From Gigantopelta aegis (taxonomy: Eukaryota; Mollusca; Gastropoda; Neomphalida; Peltospiridae), in contig NC_054701.1 in the NCBI RefSeq assembly GCF_016097555.1, positions 61,451,648-61,515,647 of the forward strand: DNA of 64,000 nucleotides, written 5' to 3'. This document shows positions 32,901-43,026 of the stretch, piece by piece. The notes under the pieces were generated by a model. It ran no database searches. It was not told the origin of the DNA and saw nothing but the letters and a program-made list of their open reading frames with translations. Made by a program: the position numbers and the translations under genes. How positions within the stretch are numbered: the stretch's first letter is position 1; every line of letters starts with the position of its first letter.

Positions 32901-33474
32901 AAGGAGTAAGTATATATGTGTATTTTTATATATTGTATACTTTATATATTTTATATACATATATATATGTATAGTTTGTTTTAGGCATGTGTGTGATGTG
33001 TTTAAAATGTACTTTGTGGGTGTGTGTTTATGTGTGTGTGTGTTGTGTGGTGTGTGTGTGTGTGTGTGTGTATTAAACTGGTAATAATATATAGACACAT
33101 GGAATGGTATTTTGATATTTTGTTAATTACTTTGTTGTTTTTATATACAGAGGATATGCTGTAGTTAGTTTGTTTTAGGCATGGTGATGATCATCTTAAA
33201 ATCTACTTTGTGGGTGGCTGCATATTAATTTAACACGTTTATGCTCAATGCTTGTTTTTTTGTGGGGGGGTTTGTTGTTTTTTTAAAGCTCATATCATGC
33301 GATAAATCCTGAAACAGTCATAAAAATACACAGAGAATAAGAAGTCAGTGACGAAATGCATCGACTTTATCCTGAGAGTGTAAGTATAAACATTTTGCTT
33401 TAAATGGTAGTTGGTTCATACAAACAATTATTTCAAGATAAATATATATTAGTAATTGGACGTGAAAATCAAAC
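32901..33474. other. Intron 7 sequence without a recognised element
   Basis: AT- and GT-rich. The phrase GTTTGTTTTAGGCATG.GTGATG occurs twice (near 32970 and 33168), pointing to a local duplication of about 200 bp. No exon-like signals beyond exon 7. Confidence 0.4.
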
Positions 33475-33537
33475 CTCTTTTTCGGAATTCTCTGCACTAG
33501 CATTGTACATCCTGAGAAAGCAGTCTCTTAGATAAAG
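33475..33537 (-). CDS. TIR-TM gene B, coding exon 7 (63 nt)
   Basis: TATATTTCCAG acceptor, then LYLRDCFLRMYNASAENSEK plus E, then a GTTTGA donor. Same length and phase as gene A 482-544. Part of the C-terminal tail. Confidence 0.82.
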
Positions 33538-34010
33538 CTGGAAATATAAAAAAAAAAAAAAAACATAATTAAGTATATGTGGTTTGATGTAATCCTTTCA
33601 AAATCCTTTCAAAATATTGTCTGTGCAAGCGATGGAAGTGATGTTTATAGAAATAGAATATTTTTGATGTAATGTAATTTCATTACAGCTAACATACTAC
33701 AACTGTCCTAATTAGTTGTTCATTTAGAATAATTAGGGAAAGGTTTAGAATTAGAAGTAGGATTTGGGTTAGTTTTAGATTCTTGGAGTGCATTATAGTT
33801 TTTAATATAAATTTCGGTGGAACATATTTCTAGACGGACTGATTACTAGTATACTATACTATCATATTCACAGCCAGGCACGGATTCAGGACCCCCTTAG
33901 GCTAGTTTTGGTCAAACAACATATATTACAGAATACAAAAAAAAATGCAAACGTATCCCGTCCACCTTTCAAGGACGTTTAAATTCCATTTTCCAAAACA
34001 AGAACGGACT

Positions 34011-34012
<2 letters not shown>

Positions 34013-34054
<42 letters not shown>
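34013..34054. repeat. Poly(G) tract
   Basis: An uninterrupted run of about 41 G at the outer end of the large inverted repeat; the right arm has only five G at the same place. Length is likely unreliable. Confidence 0.9.
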
Positions 34055-34055
<1 letters not shown>

Positions 34056-35079
34056 AGTTCGCGTACATTTCTCTTTTAGAGAGTTAACTTAAATTTTCTT
34101 GTTCTATATGCCAAAGCCTTCAGAAAATGTTTGGGTAACACTTCCAGGTAAAGTACGTTTTCTCAGCAGAGCACATTTATGATTTTTGGTTGGCCGCCAA
34201 AAGGCTAAAATGATGATATTGGAGTTTCATGCAATACATATATTATTTGACTCCCATAGATTATTCATTTTGATTTATTTCAATTGTTTTTGTGTTACTA
34301 ACTATATTTTAGCATTATTAATTGTCATAAACCTAGGTCAGGGGTAAAAAATGACCGTATTTTACATATTTTTATTTGGAAATCGCTTTCCATTTGAAAG
34401 TAGCTCAAAGTCTAATGGCTTCTCAGTCAACCAATACTGTAAGCAGAGTTCCACAAATTGGCCAAACGTTCCTTCATTAAGTGCTCAGAGCAATACAGTT
34501 TTCCATTTGATACCTCGGGTTGCTGAATGATACCCATAGGGCCCATTGTATCCCTACCCCCTAAAATAAACACTTTTAGCGCATTTCATCAAATGACCAT
34601 ATCTCCTGAAGTAGGAGTCACAAAAAGTTAATCTTTGTGTCTAGAAATATGTTTTTAACCCCAAATAATTGATTGGTACCATTACTGTGATTTTTTGGAG
34701 TTGACCTAATTGGCATAATTCCAAGATGGCGTCCAAAATGGCCGCAGAATACTGAATTAGACATAACTTCGCATATAGAAGAACATTCCAAGTGACACTT
34801 TAAAAAAAAGAGTCAAATACACAACTTCTGCACCCCTCCTCCTCCCTACCATATCCCAGATAATAATTAAAAACCCCATCCAATCAAAAAGTCCACATTA
34901 ATAAAGAATGAAGTTCAATCATTAACAATATCAGGCCTATACATTGTGTTTAATATAGTACAAACGAACCTTTCATGAATTATCATTATTTATCATTGAT
35001 AACTGCCCTAAATACTACTATTTAAAGATTACTTCATTATTAGTGCAAAAGTTTCAAACATACCAAAATACTACAGAAC

Positions 35080-35796
35080 TCAAGCTAATCTTATCAGACA
35101 AGTACATTTTTTTACAGGAATTGAGTGATGTTGTCTTACACGGACAGAATTTGCAACATTTGACCTCAGCCATCCTGCAAGGGCAAAATGACCTGATACA
35201 CTTATGGCATGAGTATATATATGACTGACCAAATAAGGCATTAATTGACCTTGGTCGTGCTTATAGCCACACTCTTGTGGTTTCAGTGATCCAATAGTTT
35301 GAGGGTCGAGATGGCTCTGCAAGGCATGCGTGGTGGTGTGGGCGTTATAGAACGCACGCTGGATATGAGGCAGGATTATGTGGCTGGTCGAGGGCAGGTT
35401 GTCGAGAGAGCTGCCTTTACTGAAATCGAAAATCTCTGCATGGAGGTCACAGACATTTGTGGTATAACATTTGTGGTATCTCAGCACATTCACCAAATAA
35501 TACTTGGCATTGCGAATCATGACTGTAGAGAGGGTTGAATATCTCCCAAAGTTTTTGATATACTTCTCCAGTTCTGCTTTCAAAGTTGCCTTCTTCGTAC
35601 CAACTTTGCTGGTGATGTCAAACCCTGTAAGGCTGTACAAAGCTGGGAATACTGTACAGTGCTGGTGACCCAGGATGTCGAACAGAGTAGGAAGGGACAC
35701 ACACCTAGCGAGTGAAATCTCCCACTCCAGTTCGTACCCACAGCTCCTTAAGTTCGTATTGCAGCAATACGGAGATGTGGTAGAGCAGGGCGACAA
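35080..35796 (-). CDS. Uncharacterised repeat-element ORF spanning spacer and left arm
   Basis: 238 codons. It contains HCTVFPALYSLTGFDITSKV followed by GTKKATLKAEL, a pattern I associate with an uncharacterised ORF common in invertebrate repeats (LTG-x-D-T-x-x-K). Downstream are LPHIQRAFYNAHTTTHALQS and LDPQTIGSLKPQECGYKHDQ. No catalytic motif is recognised. The C-terminal 100 residues lie in the left inverted arm; a broken copy of that part is encoded in the right arm. It is likely element-borne and the start is uncertain. Confidence 0.55.
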   Translation of the reverse strand: MSPCSTTSPYCCNTNLRSCGYELEWEISLARCVSLPTLFDILGHQHCTVFPALYSLTGFDITSKVGTKKATLKAELEKYIKNFGRYSTLSTVMIRNAKYYLVNVLRYHKCYTTNVCDLHAEIFDFSKGSSLDNLPSTSHIILPHIQRAFYNAHTTTHALQSHLDPQTIGSLKPQECGYKHDQGQLMPYLVSHIYTHAISVSGHFALAGWLRSNVANSVRVRQHHSIPVKKCTCLIRLA

Positions 35797-36159
35797 TTAC
35801 ATCTATATCAATGGAGATTAAAACATATACTTTGTGTCCCGAGGTGGGCTGGTCATTATATCGTTGTCACTGAACAGGAGAGGAGAGTGTGTGACATATT
35901 TCAAAAGGTCCTTTGTTGTGAGGCCACGATCACGGGCGATTTCAATAATTTTCTCCACAATATTCACCTCCTTCGCTATCTTCGTGATTGTTTGCTGTGC
36001 GCGGGATAATGACCAGCCTAGAGAAAAGCCAGCTACTCAAAGAGTTATGCTACAGTCACATATCCACCGGGCTCAGTACGAATGTTTCTACATACGGTGG
36101 ATTTCTATGATTTCGGTATCACAGGGGTCTGCGGCATCCATGTGTAGCAGTCACATATT

Positions 36160-36480
36160 CAGCGGAGCCCGCGAGGCGCCTGCGGGCAAGCTGCAAGAGT
36201 ACTGCAGGATAATCCTACGGACGCCGCACGGCAGTCGGACAGGAGCCGTGAGATACCCGTGCGATTTTTACACATCGTACGGGGCTCGATAGGGACTTGT
36301 ACGGACATCGTAAGATACTTGTATGATGATCTTGGAAATTGTATGGGTGCCGTACGATTTGAGGGCCCCGAAATTAAGTGCCAAAATCATACGGCATCTG
36401 TACGAATGTTGCAGGGGCCATACTGGGCCCGTGCGATGCTATATACGTGTCTACGGGTTTACGGCCAATAACAATTTCTA
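36160..36480. repeat. Quasi-repetitive GTACGG-rich stretch in the spacer
   Basis: Words of the type (C/G)TACGG, CGTACGATTT and ACATCGTA recur every 20-40 bp, mixed with GGGCCC-like blocks. No exact period. The stretch is more GC-rich than its surroundings. Confidence 0.5.
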
Positions 36481-36515
36481 CGACACATCAGGAACTTTTA
36501 ACTCTGCGCTAAAAG

Positions 36516-36655
36516 CTTCCGATGCGCCCTACAGCGAGGAAAGAATGCCAAGGCACCCGCATGGTATTCTGCCTCATATCCAGCGTGCGTTCTATAATGC
36601 CCAAACCACCATAAATGCCTTGCAAAGCCATCTCGACCCTGAAACTGTTGATTGA
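36516..36655 (+). pseudogene. Broken inverted copy of the repeat-element ORF
   Basis: Encodes ILPHIQRAFYNAQTTINALQ and SHLDPETVD, matching the minus-strand ORF of the left arm, then stops. Further matching words (QYCGFEHDQGQ-like) follow in other frames. Confidence 0.7.
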
Positions 36656-36846
36656 ATCATTGAAACCGCAATATTGTGGCTTTGAGCACGACCAAGGTCA
36701 ACCAATGCCTGCAACATCGTAGCAAATCCTTGAGGTTAATTTGTCAGTCATATGCTCATGTCATAAGTGTATCAGTTCAATTTGCCCTTGCAGGATGGCT
36801 GAGGTCAAATGTTGCAAATTCTGTCGGTGTAAGAAAACATCACTCA

Positions 36847-36913
36847 CAGGGCTAGCTCTGGCACTCGCCAAATTCGCCAATTGTGAATTTTATTTTAATT
36901 TGGCGAAATAATT

Positions 36914-36945
<32 letters not shown>

Positions 36946-37023
36946 AAACTGTCAATTTCTGCAATTTTTGAAGTTTAATAGACAATTTGGCGAAATATTT
37001 TGCTCACCCAGAGCTAGCCCTGA
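36847..37023. mobile_element. Small MITE with CAGGGCTAGCTCTGG termini
   Basis: CAGGGCTAGCTCTGG at the left and CCAGAGCTAGCCCTG at the right are exact inverted repeats, with TTCGCCAAATT/AATTTGGCGAA inside and a poly(T) run in the middle. The left arm of the host inverted repeat lacks it, giving the empty site. ACTC is repeated at both edges. Confidence 0.82.
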
Positions 37024-37969
37024 CTCGATTCATGTAAGAAATGTAATTGTCTGATAAAGTTCTGCAGTATTTTGGTATGTTTGAAACATTTGCACTAATA
37101 ATGTAATAATTTCACTTGAAATGTTCTTCTGTATGCGAAGTTATATCTAATTCAGTATTCCGCGGCCATTTTGGACGCCATCTTGGAATTATGCTAATTA
37201 GGTAAACTCCAAAAAAGTCACAGTAATAGTACCAGATACTTTTTTGGGATCAAAACACATTTATAGACACAAAGATTAACTTCTTATGGCACACACTTTA
37301 GGAGATATGGTCATTTGACGAAATGCCCTAAAAGTGTTTATTTTATGGGGTAGGGATACAATGGCCCCATGGGTATCATCCAGCAATTCGAGGTATCAAA
37401 TAGAAAATTGTATTGCTCTGAGGATTTAATGAAGAAACTTTTGGCCAATTTGTGGAACTCTGCTTACAGTATTGGTGGACTGAGAAGCCATTAGACTTTG
37501 AGCTACTTTCAAATCAAAAGCGATTTCCGAGTAAAAATATGTAAAATAAGGTCAGTGTGTACTCCCAATCCAGGTTTATGGCAATGAATAATGCTAAAAT
37601 ATAGTTAGTAACACGCAAACAATTGAAATAAATCAAAATGAATCATCTATGGGTGTCAAATAATTATTTATTGCATGAAACTCTAATATCGTCATTTTAG
37701 CCTTTTGGCGGCGAACCAAAAATCATAAATGTGCTCTGCTGAGAAAACTTACTTGATCTGGGAGTGTTACCCAAACTTTTTCTGAAAACCTTATAGAACA
37801 ATATATAGAACAGAAAATTTAAGTTAACTCTCTAAAAGAGAAATAATGTGTGCGAACTACCCCCAGAGCCAGGACTATTGGTCAATTATCTAAATATTGA
37901 GTCCAACGATGGTTAATTTCAAAACTCCTTTAGAAAAGTTATTTAATACATCCTCTGTGATTATAGTAA

Positions 37970-38280
37970 AGTTTGTTTTGTTTAACGCCACCACTGGAGC
38001 ACATCGATTAATTAATCATCTGCTATTAGATGTCAAACATTTGCTAATTCTGACTCATAGTTAACAGAGGAAACCTGCTACATTTTTTTCTAATTCAGCA
38101 AGGGATCTTTTATATATACTTTCTAACAGACAGAAACACACATACAACGGCCATTGTCCAGTTGTGGTGCACTGGTTGGAACGAGAAAAACCCAATCAGC
38201 TGAATGGATCCACCGAGGTGGTTCGATCCTGCGACGGAAGCACCTCAAGTGAGCACTCAACCGACTGAGCTAAATCCTTC
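37970..38280 (-). mobile_element. SINE family B, minus orientation
   Basis: Right end on the plus strand: GCACTCAACCGACTGAGCTA, the complement of the tRNA-like A box. Left end: TTTGTTTAACGCCACCACTG. Confidence 0.85.
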
Positions 38281-38380
38281 CCTTCCCTCCCTCGTGATTA
38301 TATTAATGCACTGATAAGGGAAAACAATATCCATAACAGTCGTCTGATTGGTAAGTCTGTTTTGTTAACTTACTACACAC

Positions 38381-38416
38381 CTGGCAGAGATCCATGTCGT
38401 AGAACATGAACTGCAG
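38381..38416 (-). CDS. TIR-TM gene B, coding exon 6 (36-nt microexon)
   Basis: CTGTTTCCAG acceptor, LQFMFYDMDLCQ, then GTGTGT donor. It matches gene A 1823-1858 in length and phase. Confidence 0.78.
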
Positions 38417-38466
38417 CTGGAAACAGTCAAGGAAACCACATGCGTTTATTCGTATATTCTTACACA

Positions 38467-38875
38467 ACCGTTGGCGAGAACATCATTCGTTATGTTTTAC
38501 AACACATATTGTTAACACACATATGTACGATACCATTTTAAAGACATACGACTGGTTGTTCGTAGGTGATGAACCGGTCACCAATGCCAATGGGCAAAAA
38601 AAGCACGTCGAATCGATCATTCTGTGGCATACCAGTTTACCTGAAATTGACTTGTCTGTGACGCACAAGTTGACTATAAGCGCTAGGGCCGTACAGTTGG
38701 AAATTTAATTAAAACTGTTTTTTGAAGATATGTAAGAAATAAAATACTACATTCGTTTCCATTAGATACCATATATCTTACAACTCGTTGTTTAAAAACT
38801 CGTTTTCGCATGATAGATACGTTTTTAAACTACTCGTTGTAAGATAACGCTACCTAACGGCCGCTATTTATAGTA
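38467..38875 (+). mobile_element. Foldback MITE family P, copy near the microexon
   Basis: CCGTTGGCGAGAACATCATTCG (two blocks) to CTACCTAACGGCCGC, with the usual internal foldback around 38765-38850. It starts about 50 bp from the microexon acceptor. Confidence 0.7.
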
Positions 38876-39093
38876 CGTCTGCGTCAAAAGGGAACCAACG
38901 GATTGGCAGGTAATTTTACAGTGCTGGAACTTGTATAAAAGCGTATTACTGTTTTAAACACATACAAACTCTCAACTTTATTCCATACCCATAAAAAAGG
39001 ATAATATGGTAATTAGAGAAAAATTACTTAAAGAGACTGCTCCGAGTTTTCTGTCATTGTCATTACATGTTTCCGATTATACTTGATGAAAGT

Positions 39094-39188
39094 TGCATAT
39101 TAAATATATTATCTTGTGTAGAATACCAGTGTCTGCATACTAAATATATTATCTTGTGTAGAATACCAGTGTCTGCATATTAAATATA
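39094..39188. repeat. Left remnant of 40-bp satellite array 1
   Basis: Two units (GTGTAGAATACCAGTGTCTG plus CATATTAAATATATTATCTT) lie left of Tc1 element 3. The main array lies to its right. Confidence 0.9.
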
Positions 39189-40817
39189 CTCAACAGCAAA
39201 AGAAACGCAAATTTTTTAAAGAGGCTAAACATTAATTGAAAAGTTAGATTTTTTGCCTGCGTGTAATGTAATGGATGTATTTTGAAGCAAATCGTCCCTT
39301 GTAACAGTTTTCAATTCGTTTTGTTAGCATTTACGGTTGAAGCATGTCATCAAAACATATCATAGGAAAATGTCATGGGATTGTCAAGTAAGAGATCCTC
39401 GTAAAAATCAAAAAGCATGTTTTGTTCATGACATTATAGAGTATAAAAATATCCAATTTATAAAAACAATTTCACCAATATTTATGTCGTACGAATATGC
39501 CAAGACTTACCTTACAACAGCGGGAACAAGCAACCGGACGCCTACAGGCAGGTGAAAGCGTTAGTAATGTTGTCAATGCTTTTAACGTTCACAACCATTT
39601 GTCGTCTGAAAGATCGTTTTGTCACCACCAACAGTACTGCTGACCTTCTTCGAAGTGGCCGTCCTTGTGTCACCACCCAACGACAGGACAGACATATTCA
39701 TCGCTTGCATATTCGCGATCCATTCCTGACAGCCAGTAAAACAGCTCGACAAACAATTGGAGTCCACAACCGACCTTTTCAGTGGTGACACAGTTAGACG
39801 TAGACTCCGTATAAACACTCTCAGTTGTCGTGGTCCTGCCCGTCGTCCAATCTAATTAAAATTAGCTCCACTATTACATGTGGATCTAACAGCAGCCCGT
39901 TGGAGCTGATGTCCATCTGACCTTTCCTTCGACCAATCAAAACCTTACTTGCAAAATCATGCCAGTAATTTGAAAAGAATTTGAAAACATTCGGGATTAT
40001 GCCGAGGGTATACGAAATGATTCGAGTGAATTACGAAATATGCCGGAAACTAATTTCAATATAACATTTTATATAAAATTCGTTTCAAGACGAAAAAAAC
40101 ACAACGTGATGGCATAGCCATAAAATCTGTTTATACTAGTATATAATCCAGAGTTTATTACTGCACTCCTCCCCCCCCCCCTTTTTTTTCAATGTTGAAA
40201 TAGACCAACAAGTTCGCCTATTGCATAAATAGTCTCGCCCGATATTTTTAGAATTTGTATGCTCCCGAATAACGCTATAAAAGGCGAAGTGTAATTGGTT
40301 GATATTTAAATTGTTATTTATAGATGAAATGTTACCTGGACATGGGAGTCCACGCAATGCTGTTAGATCTACTGGTTAAGACCAGTAGAGCTAATTTCAA
40401 TCAGATTGCCCGTCGTCCCAGGTTGACTCAGTAGCACAGGCAGAACCGTTTACAGTCGGCCACATTTCACCGGAATTGGCGTTATCAGCAGTGGAGACAT
40501 GTGATCTCTACAGATGAAACTCGGGTTTGCATATTCCATGCTGATGGAAGAGTTCGAATATGGCGCAGACGTGGACATCGTTATGATGATCAGTGTGTGA
40601 TGGAAAGAGATCCATGGGGTGGTCCAAGTGTTATGATATGAGCTGCAATTGGCCTGAATCAAAGACTTGGCCCAGTTGTCTTCCAGAATATTGGTCCAGG
40701 AAGGGGTAATGGTATTACAGCTCAGCGTTACATTGATCAGGCCCTCAGACCCCGTATAGTGCCGTTGTGTTTGCTCGTCATCCGCAATACACGTTCCAGC
40801 ATGATAACGCCAGACCA
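39189..40817 (+). mobile_element. Tc1/mariner element 3, 3'-truncated, inserted into satellite array 1
   Basis: The left end CTCAACAGCAAAAGAAACGC follows TA inside a satellite unit. The transposase starts MPRLTLQQREQATGRLQAG (39489) and is broken soon after. A foreign segment of about 400 bp (39960-40360) interrupts it, and the catalytic core returns at 40480-40817 (ISTDETRVCIFHADGRVR, then HDNARP), where it stops abruptly at a satellite unit. The right end is missing. Confidence 0.82.
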
Positions 40818-42190
40818 AATATGTCATCATGTGTAGAATACCAGTGTGTGCATATTAAATATGTCATCATGTGTAGAATACCAGTGTATGCATATCAAAT
40901 ATGTCATCTTGTGTAGAATACCAGTGTCTGCATATTAAATATGTCATCTTGTGTAGAATACCAGTATCTGCATATTAAATATGTCATCTTGTGTAGAATA
41001 CCAGTATCTGCATATTAAATATGTCATCATGTGTAGAATACCAGTGTATGCATATCAAATATGTCATCTTGTGTAGAATACCAGTGTCTGCATATTAAAT
41101 ATGTCATCTTGTGTAGAATACCAGTATCTGCATATTAAATATGTCATCATGTGTAGAATACCAGTGTCTGCATATTAAATATATTATCTTGTGTAGAATA
41201 TCAATATCTGCATATTAAATATGTCATCTTGTGTAGAATACCAGTGTCTGCATATTAAATGTATCATCATGTGTAAATACCAGAGTCTGCATATTAAATA
41301 TATTATCGTGTGTAGAATATCAATGTCTGCATATTAAATATATTATCTTGTGTAGAATACAAGTGTCTACATATTAACTATAGTATCTTGTGTACAATAT
41401 CAGTGTCTGCATATTCAATAAGTCATCATATGTAGAATACCAGTGTCTGCATATTAAATATATTATCTTGTGTATAATACCAGTATCTGCATATTAAATA
41501 TATTATCTTGTGTAGAATACCAGTGTCTGCATATTAAATATATTATTTTGTGTAGAATATCAATATCTGCATTTTAAATATGTCATCTTGTGTAGAATAC
41601 CAGTGTCTGCATATTAAATATGTCATCTTGTGTAGAATACCAGTGTCTACATATTAAATATGTCATATTGTGTAGAATACCAGTGTCTACATATTAAATA
41701 TAGTATCTTGTGTAGAATACCAGTGTCTGCATATTAAATATGTCACCTTGTGTAGAATACCAGTGTCTACATATTAAATATGTCATCTTGTGTAGAATAC
41801 CAGTGTCTACATATTAAATATGTCATCTTGTGTAGAATACCAGTGTCTACATATTAAATATATGATCTTGTGTAGAATACCAGTGTCTACATATTAAATA
41901 TAGTATCTTGTGTAGAATACCAGTGTCTGCATATTAAATGTATCATCATGTGTAGAATACCAGAGTCTGCATATTAAATATATTATCTTGTGTAGAATAT
42001 CAGAGTTTGCATATTAAATATATTATCTTGTGTAGAATACCAGTGTCTGCATATTAAATATAGTATCTTGTCTACAATATCAGTGTCTGCATAATAAATA
42101 TATTATCGTGTGTAGAATATCAGTGTCTGCATATTAAATGTATAATTGTGTGCAGAATATTAGTGTCTGCATATTAAATATATTATCTTG
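40818..42190. repeat. 40-bp satellite array 1, about 34 units
   Basis: The unit is ATGTCATCTTGTGTAGAATA followed by CCAGTGTCTGCATATTAAAT. Units vary at a few positions and the order of variants suggests higher-order duplication. It lies in intron 5 of gene B. Confidence 0.95.
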
Positions 42191-42500
42191 AACACTTAGA
42201 AATAGCCATGTAGTTTTGGACAAACATCGGAGAAATAACAGTTTAAATGCATTTCACTGCTGTATATATAACTATAGTAAACTCCACCTTCTCCCTGGGG
42301 ACAAATGGGACACCCAACATTAATGCAGGCAGAAATATTGAACCAAAAATATTTTTTGTAGTAGGTAAATCTTAAGGCAGAGATGAATTGTACTTGTAGA
42401 ATGTAGGAAATCGCGTTTTAGGACATCTAGTTTTCAACATTTTACGGGGGAACATACCCCAGAACCCCCTGAGAACTTTGCTTTGCGCCACAGGTCTTAG

Positions 42501-42543
<43 letters not shown>

Positions 42544-42885
42544 CACACACAACCCACCAAACCCCACCCCCACTCACTCCCCAATGACTTCTTGCTTCCG
42601 CTGTGCCTGTAATGACATTAACAAATTAGATAAACCATCTACTGACCTTTACATACATGAAGACGTTTCGGTTATAGCCTTTTTGAAAGTAAAGGCCTTA
42701 TGTATTATGTTAAAGATATATGGGAATTACTATGAAACATTTATGCATATAGTTATCTGTTTGTAAATGTTTGAGACTAAGTTTATGATCTGAACGTAGT
42801 TTTTTTATTATTAAAAAAACTCTCACCATTCTCTGTCAAGTAGTTTATTGGAATACCTTTGCTTAATATGTACAATAAAGGATAC
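42191..42885. other. Intron 5 remainder
   Basis: Contains a (CA)n tract (42503-42550) and no recognised element. A 60-codon ORF at 42584 has no family match. Confidence 0.4.
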
Positions 42886-42984
42886 AGTAGGAATTGATTC
42901 TTGGCTGAAGTAAAGTAATATTTTCCTCTTCTGAAACCATTCAATAGATTCTGCTTTCAAGATTTGCCGCGCTTTTTTGATCCC
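42886..42984 (-). CDS. TIR-TM gene B, coding exon 5 (99 nt)
   Basis: CTGTTACAG acceptor, then GIKKARQILKAESIEWFQKR and KILLYFSQESIPT, ending at GTATCC as in gene A. An alternative donor, GTGAGA at about 42828, would add 19 codons but gives the wrong phase for the microexon. The two 40-bp satellite arrays lie on either side of this exon. Confidence 0.8.
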
Positions 42985-43026
42985 CTGTAACAGACACGAC
43001 AAAGATGGTCATACATACATGCACAA

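Larger units (their letters stand above)
34055..37866. mobile_element. 3.8-kb inverted-repeat element with arms of about 1.3 kb
   Basis: The left arm (34055-35390) and right arm (36560-37866) are reverse complements over nearly their whole length. They share the outer end TAGTTCGC, then CTCTTTTAGAGAGTTAACTT, further in GACGCCATCTTGGAATTATG (plus strand, right arm), and innermost ATATGAGGCAG/CTGCCTCATAT. The spacer of about 1.2 kb is unique. The arms have diverged by point changes and small indels. The right arm also has a 177-bp MITE. The structure is either a foldback transposon or two inverted copies of one element. It sits in intron 6 of gene B. Confidence 0.85.
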
